29,687 bases of DNA from NCBI GenBank assembly GCA_031279875.1, contig JAITHS010000137.1:1-29687 (forward strand), read 5' to 3'. Numbering within the stretch: position 1 is the stretch's first letter; each line of letters begins with the position of its first letter. The notes beneath the pieces are model-generated. The model made no database searches, had not been told where the DNA came from, and worked only from the letters and a program-made list of their open reading frames with translations. The position numbers and the translations under genes are program-made. The stretch comes from Tannerella sp. (GTDB taxonomy: Bacteria; Bacteroidota; Bacteroidia; Bacteroidales; Tannerellaceae). Positions 8,205 to 15,849 of this stretch are shown here, one piece after another.

Positions 8205-9692
8205 ATGAAAAAATATAATTTTATCAAATTTCTTACGGCATTATGCGCCGTAACGCTCTGTATCCTCTATGCTTGTGATAATATGAACACTATACATGAG
8301 GAATACGTCGATCGCGGCGAAACGCTCTATATCGGTGTCGCCGATTCTATTACGGTGCGTTCGGGACTGAATAAAATCGGCTTCGAATGGAAAATCAACG
8401 CCGACCCGCGTATCTCTAAAACGGTGATTTACTGGAATCAGCGTAATAATAAAGTAGAAGTACCCGTTGAACGTACCTCCGAAAGCGAAATGTGGCTCTC
8501 GACAGTTGTCAATAACCTTGAAGAAGGTGAATATATCTTTGAATTTGAAATGCACGACAACAAAGGTAATATTTCAAAAGCGATAGAGATTTCGGGACTT
8601 GTTCTCGGCGACGTCTATATCGAAAACCTGCGCAGTCGCGGTATCAAAGAAATTTCCAAACTCGTTACCGGCGACATGCAAATATCGTGGGAACCGGTAT
8701 CGGCAACGGCTGTAACACTGCTTCATACCGTAGTTGAATATATCAACAAAAACGACGAAAAACAGTTGATAGAAATACCTAATGATGAGACGGTTACATT
8801 GCTCGAAAATCTTGAAACAGGCGATATTGTCGATATTTATGCCGTTCACATGCCCGAAAACGGTTTTGAGGAGTTTAACTCTCTTGCCCGCAAGTTTACG
8901 ATGCCTAAATTTGAACGTGAAATATCCAAATCACGCTTCGTAGCTGCTTTTAAGCCGGGTGATAACACTACTCCGCATCCGGGAGGCGGCATCAACGACT
9001 GGCAAAAGCCTATCACCGACTTCGGCGTAGGGCAACGCAGCCTTGCCAAAATTTGGGACGGCGGTACACGCAACAATACCAACGGAGCAACTATTCTCCA
9101 CACCGAAGACCAGTCGGGCAATGCTAACGCTCCGTTTAAATTCCCGCACAAGTTTACTATCGACCTCGGCATTCCCGCAACATTGTCGCGCATACGCTTG
9201 TGGGCAAGAGTTGATAACGGCTCTTTTTCAGGCCACAGCCCGCGCTTCTTTGAGGTATGGGCTACCGACGCTCCGAAAGAAATAGATGATTTTGCCTCGC
9301 AAGCCGATTTTGAAACTTACTATCGTACAACATACGTGGTTCAGAAAAATCCCGCTAACTATGTGGCTAATAACGAACTATATACCGATAAGATTAGTAA
9401 TTTCGACTCCCGCGCTCTTACTTTCCTCGCTCCCGACCCCGCACCCGGAATAAACAATTGGCAGCAGGACTGGAAGAAAATAGGAGATTTTGAGATGACT
9501 AAACCGTCAGGCCTCATTTATAATCAGCGTAACGACGCCGATAATGCGATATGGACTGATGGTCAGGAGTTTAATTTTATTGACATCGGCCTGCGTGTCC
9601 GCTACATACGTCTTGTTATCAAATTTCCCAACTGGCAGACCACCAATTGTATCAACCTCGGCGAAATAACACTCTACGGAGATGATATTTAA
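8205..9692 (+). CDS. Surface lipoprotein, DUF4998 plus DUF5000-like domain
   Basis: This 495-residue lipoprotein is a second likely glycan-binding protein. The signal peptide ends at Cys24 (ILYAC). The next residues (DNMNTIHEEYVDRGE, then a DPRISKTVIYWN motif) are typical of DUF4998, which covers about 24-220. The C-terminal 240 residues form a DUF5000/discoidin-like module that repeats the landmarks of the upstream protein: LAKIWDGG, FTIDLG, MTKPSGL, and a terminal GEITLYGDD. It closes the first block of the PUL. The palindrome-rich gap 9693-10046 follows at once, and the enzyme genes come after it. Confidence 0.87.
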   Translation: MKKYNFIKFLTALCAVTLCILYACDNMNTIHEEYVDRGETLYIGVADSITVRSGLNKIGFEWKINADPRISKTVIYWNQRNNKVEVPVERTSESEMWLSTVVNNLEEGEYIFEFEMHDNKGNISKAIEISGLVLGDVYIENLRSRGIKEISKLVTGDMQISWEPVSATAVTLLHTVVEYINKNDEKQLIEIPNDETVTLLENLETGDIVDIYAVHMPENGFEEFNSLARKFTMPKFEREISKSRFVAAFKPGDNTTPHPGGGINDWQKPITDFGVGQRSLAKIWDGGTRNNTNGATILHTEDQSGNANAPFKFPHKFTIDLGIPATLSRIRLWARVDNGSFSGHSPRFFEVWATDAPKEIDDFASQADFETYYRTTYVVQKNPANYVANNELYTDKISNFDSRALTFLAPDPAPGINNWQQDWKKIGDFEMTKPSGLIYNQRNDADNAIWTDGQEFNFIDIGLRVRYIRLVIKFPNWQTTNCINLGEITLYGDDI

Positions 9693-9701
9693 TATGGTAC
9701 C

Positions 9702-9742
9702 CCAAACCCTTGCAGTGGTTTTAAACCCTGCAAGTGGTTTGG
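9702..9742. repeat. Imperfect dyad just after the DUF4998 gene
   Basis: Positions 9702-9721 and 9723-9742 are imperfect inverted copies of a roughly 20-bp sequence, with two one-base indels. A hairpin in the mRNA starting 9 nt after the stop codon is possible. It could act as a weak terminator or a 3'-end stabiliser; there is no T tract after it. Confidence 0.5.
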
Positions 9743-9747
9743 AGAAA

Positions 9748-9768
9748 GCAGAAAGCAGAAAGCAGAAG
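9748..9768. repeat. Three tandem 7-bp units (GCAGAAA)
   Basis: Two GCAGAAA units and a third ending in G lead directly into the left arm of the long hairpin. The same 7-bp units precede the second hairpin copy at 28952-28972, so this microsatellite belongs to the dispersed compound repeat. Confidence 0.7.
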
Positions 9769-9871
9769 GTACCACGTCATTGCGAGGAACGAAGCAATCC
9801 AGGAATACAGGAAGTAATCCGGAAGGAAAAGAACGCTGGATTGCTTCGTTTCTCGCAATGACGTGGTACCT
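9767..9871. repeat. Dispersed long-hairpin repeat, copy 1
   Basis: Positions 9767-9801 and 9837-9871 are 35-bp inverted arms with one mismatch; a further G-C pair at 9802/9836 extends the stem. The loop is about 33 nt. Arms and loop both recur at 28979-29067, and a single arm recurs at 15891-15925. The core (CATTGCGAGGAACGAAGC) is of a type I have seen widely dispersed in bacterial genomes and often mistranslated as small proteins. It looks like a MITE- or REP-like element. In mRNA it would form a very stable stem between the lipoprotein genes and the enzyme genes. Confidence 0.85.
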
Positions 9872-9884
9872 GTTTTCCGCTGTT

Positions 9885-9994
9885 CGGACAAGGTTCTACC
9901 TTGTCTGCTCTATCCACGCAGGCTTTGCCTGCATTGACATATTTCTTAGCAGGCACAGCCTGCCAAGATAAACCTGACGAGGCTCAGCCTCGTC
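9885..9994. repeat. Cluster of four short palindromes
   Basis: Four hairpins follow each other at about 30-nt intervals. They lie at 9885-9907 (arms GACAAGGT/ACCTTGTC), 9918-9932 (GCAGGC/GCCTGC), 9945-9967 (the same GCAGGC/GCCTGC arms plus outer CTT/AAG) and 9976-9994 (GACGAGG/CCTCGTC). The remaining bases up to the ATG at 10047 hold no promoter box I can recognise. Together with the hairpin at 9767-9871 they fill the only large gap inside the PUL. Confidence 0.7.
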
Positions 9995-10046
9995 CGAACC
10001 ACAGCAAAAAAACGCATCATTATAAACCTCAACAACAGAAATTAAA

Positions 10047-12974
10047 ATGAAACATCTTTGTCTTACTTTGCTGATAGCAGCATCATTAACAACTACTGTA
10101 ACTGCTGCCGACCGTTTCCTTGTCGGAACGGCAAAAATCAATATCACACCGCCTAAACCCAAGTATCCGGTGCATGATTCAATCTTCGCTCGCAGCCTCA
10201 TCATCGAAGCGGGCGGTGTTCGCATCGCTTTCGTTGCGCTCGACCTTGGAGGATACACAAACATCCCGCTTGCCGAAGCGTTAAAAAAACAGTTTGACCT
10301 GACGGAAATTTATTTCTGTCCGCAGCACACACATTCGTCGGAGCGCGCTCCTAACGAATGGCTCAACGTCAGGATAACCGAAGTGATGCAACAGGCAAGC
10401 GAAGGAATGTTTGAAGCCGTCGTCTCCGGCGGACACAGATATTTCCCGCAGTTAAGTTTCAACCGTCTCATACTGCGTGAAGACGGTCGCGCACGCGAAT
10501 CGTGGCTCGGCGACGAACACTATCGCGCCGTCAACCCAGAACGCATCCCGCACGGGCCGGTTGACAATGCCGTCGGCATCATTAAGTTTGACGACATATC
10601 AGGCAAAACTCGCGCCGTAATCATGAACTATGCCTGCCACCCCGACGTGGCTTGGAATAATTTCGAGATTTCGGGCGATTATGTCGGATACGCCACCAAA
10701 TATACCGAAGAAGCCTTTGACAATCAGCTCAATTGTCTCTTTGTGCAAGGTGGAGGCGGCAATCAGGCGCCGCTCTTCAAAGACGGCGGACGACAAAGCC
10801 CCGACGACCCGCGTCCGTCGAACTACGACCTGATAGACCGAATGGGTAAGTTGCTCTCCATCGAAGCCGTCAAACTCACTAACGAACTATATCCCAACCC
10901 CCACGACCGCGCTGATATTAAGGTGAAAACCGATTCGCTGTTCTTCACCGGACGCTTCGACAAGTCGCTCAACGTTAACGTTCACTTTTCCGTCATAACG
11001 CTCAACAACCGCTATGTCATAGCCACTGTCCCCGGCGAGCCGTTTATCAAGTTCCAGATAGACTGGAAGCGCGAATTTCAACCCTACGGACTTGTACCGT
11101 TTCTGTTCGGATATACTTGGAACGGCGGCAAATGGCCTGTTTATTTGCCCGACATACGCTCTTCTGCCTACGGCGGATATGGCGCCGACCACGGACCCGA
11201 CTTGATTGAAATAGGAGCAGGTGAAAAAATCATGCTACGGCAATTGGAAAATTATTATCATCTGACGAAAGTCTATAAAGAAGATATTGTTTCTTCTCAA
11301 CCTTCTCAACCTTCTCAACCTTCTCAACCGCGTATTGTCGCCAATCCGATGAACCTCAACTATCGTTTTGCCGTCAAAGACAACTCTACGAGCCGTCGCG
11401 AAGCGGCCGACCCCGTCTGCGAATATTTCAAAGGAAAATATTACCTTTTCGCCTCAAAATCAGGCGGATATTGGACTTCGCCCGACCTCGCCGAGTGGAC
11501 TTACATCCCCTGTAAAACGATTGACCTTATCGAACAGTATGCGCCTACCGTGCTTGTTATGGATGATGCGATGTACTATATCAGCTCCGGTAATCCCAAA
11601 ATCTACAAATCAACAGATCCCTCACGCGACGAATGGGTTGACATCAACGCAAAATTTCAATTCCAACTTACAGGCAACACCGACCCCTGCTTCTTTCGCG
11701 ACGACGACGGCAAAGTTTACATCTACTGGGGATGTTCCGACAAAGACCCGATTATCGGCGTCGAAGTTGACCCCACAGACGGTTTTAAGGTTATCGGCGA
11801 AGCAAAAATACTCATTACACACAACTACCTCAAATACGGCTGGGAAGAGAAAGGGCCTACCAACAATCTCGGAAAAGACGGCTACAACGAAGGCCCCTGC
11901 ATGTTGAAGTACAAAGGCAAATACTACCTTCAATACGCCGCTCCGGGTACCGAAGTGCGCGTTTACGGCGATGGTATCTATACGTCCGACAGCCCGTTAG
12001 GGCCTTACGTTTATGAGGAAAGCAACCCGTTTTCGTTCAAACCGGGAGGGTTTATCGGCGGCGCAGGACACGGTCATACTTTTAAAGATAAATACGGCAA
12101 CTTCTGGCATGTGGCGAGCATGACTATCTCCGTTCGACATATTTTTGAACGGCGTCTGGGACTATTTCCGGTCTATTTTACCGACGATAACAAAATTGCG
12201 GAACATACCGTAATGACAGACCACCCGTTTGAAATTCCTACTAAAAAGATTGATTTTCAAAAGAATGACTTGTCGTTGGGATGGAACATACTCTCTTTTG
12301 ACAAGCCTGCGACGGCATCGTCATCTTTACCGAATTTTGAAGCCCTACTTGCCAACGACGAAAAGGTCGAAACGTGGTGGTCGGCGGCAACAGGCAACAA
12401 AGGTGAATGGTGGCAGGTGGACTTGGGTAAAGCAATGGAAGTAAGCGCATTACAGGTCAATTTCGCTGACAACGATTTTAATCTTGCCGCTGATTCGCAT
12501 CTGTCGTATTTCTATTATCAATATTCGGTAGAAGGCTCAACCGACGGTCGGTCGTGGACGCAAATCGTTGACCGTAAGGATAATGTGACGGATGCGCCGC
12601 ATGAACTTATCACATTCGCTAAACCGCTGGTAATCAGATATTTACGTATTATTAATCAGCGCGACATAAGCAAATACGGAAAATTTTCGCTTTTTGACTT
12701 CCGCGTTTTCGGACACGGCAAAGGCAACAAACCTGCTTCCGTCCGTAATTTTAAGGCTGTCCGCAACAATGCCGACGCACGACGTTTCCGCTTTACATGG
12801 GACAAAGCCGACAACGCCGTCGGATACATAATTCGCTGGGGTACAGACAAAAACAGCCTCCGTAACGCCGTCATGGTGATGGGAGCAAACAACTACGAAG
12901 CCGGTTTCTTTAACCGCGATTCAAAATATTATTTCTCAATAGAGTCATTCAACGAAAACGGCATAAAAAAATGA
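10047..12974 (+). CDS. Ceramidase-like domain fused to GH43, F5/8 type C and Fn3-like domains
   Basis: This 975-residue secreted protein has a signal peptide ending near residue 20 (TVTA). Residues 22-410 resemble the neutral/alkaline ceramidase N-terminal family. HTHS with H94 and H96, and ACHPD with H198, fit its zinc ligands. However, the usual GDVSPN-type nucleophile loop is replaced by QGGGGNQAP (234-242), so ceramidase activity is doubtful. A linker of SQP repeats (about 416-428) leads to a GH43 five-blade propeller, about 435-735. The probable GH43 triad is D455 (AADP), D546 (TDP) and E615 (EGP). An F5/8 type C (CBM32-like) module (about 743-895) and an Fn3-like tail follow. GH43 enzymes are mostly arabinofuranosidases, xylosidases or galactanases. 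The stop overlaps the GH3 start by 4 nt (ATGA), suggesting translational coupling. Confidence 0.82.
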   Translation: MKHLCLTLLIAASLTTTVTAADRFLVGTAKINITPPKPKYPVHDSIFARSLIIEAGGVRIAFVALDLGGYTNIPLAEALKKQFDLTEIYFCPQHTHSSERAPNEWLNVRITEVMQQASEGMFEAVVSGGHRYFPQLSFNRLILREDGRARESWLGDEHYRAVNPERIPHGPVDNAVGIIKFDDISGKTRAVIMNYACHPDVAWNNFEISGDYVGYATKYTEEAFDNQLNCLFVQGGGGNQAPLFKDGGRQSPDDPRPSNYDLIDRMGKLLSIEAVKLTNELYPNPHDRADIKVKTDSLFFTGRFDKSLNVNVHFSVITLNNRYVIATVPGEPFIKFQIDWKREFQPYGLVPFLFGYTWNGGKWPVYLPDIRSSAYGGYGADHGPDLIEIGAGEKIMLRQLENYYHLTKVYKEDIVSSQPSQPSQPSQPRIVANPMNLNYRFAVKDNSTSRREAADPVCEYFKGKYYLFASKSGGYWTSPDLAEWTYIPCKTIDLIEQYAPTVLVMDDAMYYISSGNPKIYKSTDPSRDEWVDINAKFQFQLTGNTDPCFFRDDDGKVYIYWGCSDKDPIIGVEVDPTDGFKVIGEAKILITHNYLKYGWEEKGPTNNLGKDGYNEGPCMLKYKGKYYLQYAAPGTEVRVYGDGIYTSDSPLGPYVYEESNPFSFKPGGFIGGAGHGHTFKDKYGNFWHVASMTISVRHIFERRLGLFPVYFTDDNKIAEHTVMTDHPFEIPTKKIDFQKNDLSLGWNILSFDKPATASSSLPNFEALLANDEKVETWWSAATGNKGEWWQVDLGKAMEVSALQVNFADNDFNLAADSHLSYFYYQYSVEGSTDGRSWTQIVDRKDNVTDAPHELITFAKPLVIRYLRIINQRDISKYGKFSLFDFRVFGHGKGNKPASVRNFKAVRNNADARRFRFTWDKADNAVGYIIRWGTDKNSLRNAVMVMGANNYEAGFFNRDSKYYFSIESFNENGIKK
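11294..11329 (+). repeat. Four perfect 9-bp tandem repeats in the interdomain linker
   Basis: The unit TTCTCAACC occurs four times without a mismatch and encodes the SQP linker between the ceramidase-like and GH43 domains. Each unit is three codons, so gain or loss of copies would change linker length without breaking the frame. Confidence 0.9.
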
Positions 12975-15829
12975 AACATTTATTTTTTAACATCATCTTC
13001 CTTTTTATAATATCAATTGCTTCATTATCAGCTCAAAAAAAAGGAATAACATCAGTTGCGGCAACGACGGCGCTCAACCCCGGCACTGTGCTTTTAGACG
13101 GCAATCCGAAAACCGTCCTGACGCTACAATCCGAAGATCTCAAAGCAGAGCAGCGGTTGTCGTTTACTCTACAAACGCCCTCTAATGTCGAAAGCGTAGC
13201 AATTGATATTAAGGGCATTACAAAAGAAATGCTGCAAAAATGGCTCGACATCTATGTTACTTACGACCCAATGAATCCGGGCGAAGCAGTCAAATACGGT
13301 CTTTCCGGTAATTTTACACTGAAATTTCCGCCTCAATACGGCGCTCATGTCATCCTGATTTTCAAAGGCGGAGTTGTTACCAAACAACTGTCTATAAGCG
13401 AAATAGAGTTAGGATTTGAGAAAACCGCGACGGAAACCGCCTCTGCCGTCGACACGCCTACGGATAAGCCTTGGATGAACGCTCAACTGCCTGTTGATGA
13501 GCGCGTTGAACTGCTGCTTGCCGTTATGACGCCCGCCGACAAGATGGAACTCATCCGCGAAGGGTGGGGCATTCCGGGCATTCCCAAACTCGGCATACCC
13601 GACATCAAAAAAGTAGAAGCGGTGCATGGCTTTTCTTACGGCAGCGGAGCGACGATTTTTCCGCAGGCAATAGCGCTCGGTGCGGCTTGGAACAAACGGC
13701 TTGCGGAGAAAGTTGCCGAAACGGTCGGCGATGAAACCAGAGTTGCAGGCGCTATTCAGGCATGGTCGCCCGTACTCGACGTTGCGCAGGACGCACGCTG
13801 GGGAAGATGCGAGGAAACTTTCGGTGAAGACCCGATACTCGTTTCGGAGATTGGCGGAGCGTGGATAAAAGGCTATCAATCAAAAGGTTTGATGACTACT
13901 CCCAAACATTTTGCCATTCACGGCGCACCGCTCGGCGGCCGAGATTCTCACGACGTAGGTCTGTCGGAGAGAGAGATACGCGAAGTTCATCTCGTTCCTT
14001 TCCGCCACGTGATACGCAAATATAACTGTCAATCGTTGATGATGGCGTATTCCGATTATCTCGGTGTGCCGGTAGCCAAAAGCGCCGAACTGCTTATCGG
14101 CATCCTGCGCGAAGAATGGGGCTTTAACGGCTTCATTGTCAGCGATTGCGGCGCTATCGGCAACCTCACGGCACGCAAACATTACACTGCCGAAAATTTA
14201 GTCGAAGCCGCCAATCAATCGCTCGCCGCCGGTATTGCTACCAATTGCGGCAATACATATAATAATAAGGATGTCATAGAAGCGGCAAAAAACGGTGGTA
14301 TCGATATGCAAAACCTTGATATGGTGTGCCGTACACTGCTTTCAACCATGCTTCGTAACGGTCTGTTTGAAAATAATCCGTCGAAAGCGCTCGACTGGAA
14401 CAAAATTTACCCCGGATGGCAATCGCCCGAACATCTGGCTGTTGCACGCGAAGCGGCACGTCAGTCTATCGTCCTTTTAGAAAATAAAAACAACATCTTG
14501 CCGATAGTTAAAACCACAGGAACAATTGCCGTTATCGGGCCGGGCGCCGACGACTTGCAACCCGGCGACTACTCCCCAAAATTGCAGGAAGGGCAGTTGA
14601 AATCTGTCCTTACAGGCATCAAAGCCGCTGTCGGCGCTCAAACAAAAATCATCTACGAAAAAGGGTGTGAATTTACTGCTTCCGACAATTACGAGGGCGA
14701 AAAAGCGCGTCAGGCAGCGCTCAAAGCCGATGTCGTAGTGATGGTTCTTGGCGACTGCACGCAAGGAAACCGCGTTAATTACAACACAACAGGCGAAAAT
14801 CACGACTATGCTACCCTCGAACTGCCGGGCAAACAGGGCGAACTGCTGCGCGAAGTTTGCGCCACAGGCAAGCCCGTAGTGCTGGTAATGCAAATCGGAC
14901 GTCCCTACAACCTGACTTACGCCGCCGAACATTGCGCTGCGATGCTCGTTAACTGGCTGCCCGGTCAGGAAGGCGGATATGCCACCGCCGATGTTTTGTT
15001 CGGCGATTACAATCCCGCAGGTCGCCTGCCGATGACCTTTCCGCGACATGTAGGACAATTGCCTCATTATTACAATTTTAAAACATCAGGACGACGTTAT
15101 GAATACTCTGATTTGGAATATTATCCTCTTTATCGCTTCGGATACGGGATTAGTTATACGAAATTTGAATATTCCAACCTGCAAACATCGGTTAATTCGG
15201 ACGGCAACGTTACAATCAAGGCGGATGTGAAAAATACCGGTTCGCGACAGGGCGATGAAGTTGTGCAACTGTATCTTACCGACATGTACGCTTCGGTTAA
15301 AACGCGGGTTATGGAACTCAAAGATTTTGAGCGTATTACGTTGGCTGCGGGCGAGTCTGAAACAGTTGCTTTCACGTTATCGCCTTATCAATTGTCGCTG
15401 CTGAACGACAAAATGGACAGGGTTGTTGAGCCGGGCGACTTCAAGATTTGTGTCGGTGGGCGCAGTCCGTCATATAAAGCGGGCGACCGCATTAAGGAGA
15501 GTGTCGGTTACGGCGACAAATCCGAAGGAGTAAGCGCAATACTCAATTACAAAGGCTCTTACGCCGCCGATTTCAATTTAACATTGTCGGGGACAGAAGA
15601 AAAACTTGCCGACGGTTCCAAAAAAGTCTTTGTGAAAGTTAAAAATACCGGCAATTTGATGGACACCGGCAAACTTTATCTCTATGCCGACGGCGTCCGC
15701 ACCAACGAAATACACCACTATGAACTCGCCGCAGGAGAAGAAAAACAAATTGCTTTTTTTCTTCCTGTGTCGCAAACAAAACAGTTTTCTTTAACAAGTA
15801 AATATAGACAAATAACAATTAATTTGTAA
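12971..15829 (+). CDS. GH3 family beta-glycosidase
   Basis: This 952-residue secreted enzyme probably removes beta-linked glucose, xylose or similar residues from the non-reducing end. The signal peptide is 1-21 (SLSA). Residues 22-155 form an extra beta-sandwich-like domain before the catalytic part. The GH3 N-terminal barrel (about 175-420) has the KH motif (K312, H313 in TTPKHF) and the nucleophile D392 in IVSDCGAI. The GH3 C-terminal domain starts near 502 (VLLENKNNILPI). An Fn3-like domain follows (about 740-830), and an added beta-rich tail ends the protein at 952. The N- and C-terminal extensions make it longer than most GH3s. It overlaps the upstream gene by 4 nt and is followed 20 nt later by the beta-helix/GH2 gene. 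The exact substrate is not predictable. Confidence 0.92.
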   Translation: MKHLFFNIIFLFIISIASLSAQKKGITSVAATTALNPGTVLLDGNPKTVLTLQSEDLKAEQRLSFTLQTPSNVESVAIDIKGITKEMLQKWLDIYVTYDPMNPGEAVKYGLSGNFTLKFPPQYGAHVILIFKGGVVTKQLSISEIELGFEKTATETASAVDTPTDKPWMNAQLPVDERVELLLAVMTPADKMELIREGWGIPGIPKLGIPDIKKVEAVHGFSYGSGATIFPQAIALGAAWNKRLAEKVAETVGDETRVAGAIQAWSPVLDVAQDARWGRCEETFGEDPILVSEIGGAWIKGYQSKGLMTTPKHFAIHGAPLGGRDSHDVGLSEREIREVHLVPFRHVIRKYNCQSLMMAYSDYLGVPVAKSAELLIGILREEWGFNGFIVSDCGAIGNLTARKHYTAENLVEAANQSLAAGIATNCGNTYNNKDVIEAAKNGGIDMQNLDMVCRTLLSTMLRNGLFENNPSKALDWNKIYPGWQSPEHLAVAREAARQSIVLLENKNNILPIVKTTGTIAVIGPGADDLQPGDYSPKLQEGQLKSVLTGIKAAVGAQTKIIYEKGCEFTASDNYEGEKARQAALKADVVVMVLGDCTQGNRVNYNTTGENHDYATLELPGKQGELLREVCATGKPVVLVMQIGRPYNLTYAAEHCAAMLVNWLPGQEGGYATADVLFGDYNPAGRLPMTFPRHVGQLPHYYNFKTSGRRYEYSDLEYYPLYRFGYGISYTKFEYSNLQTSVNSDGNVTIKADVKNTGSRQGDEVVQLYLTDMYASVKTRVMELKDFERITLAAGESETVAFTLSPYQLSLLNDKMDRVVEPGDFKICVGGRSPSYKAGDRIKESVGYGDKSEGVSAILNYKGSYAADFNLTLSGTEEKLADGSKKVFVKVKNTGNLMDTGKLYLYADGVRTNEIHHYELAAGEEKQIAFFLPVSQTKQFSLTSKYRQITINL

Positions 15830-15849
15830 AATTTAAGTTATATAATATT

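Noticed and set aside
9780..9971. 63-codon frame in the palindrome-rich gap
   Set aside because: Its sequence is translation of the dispersed hairpin and short palindromes, a common source of false small proteins.
9693..10046. Separate promoter for the enzyme genes
   Set aside because: I found no TAnnTTTG box in the gap. Read-through from the susC promoter remains the simpler view.
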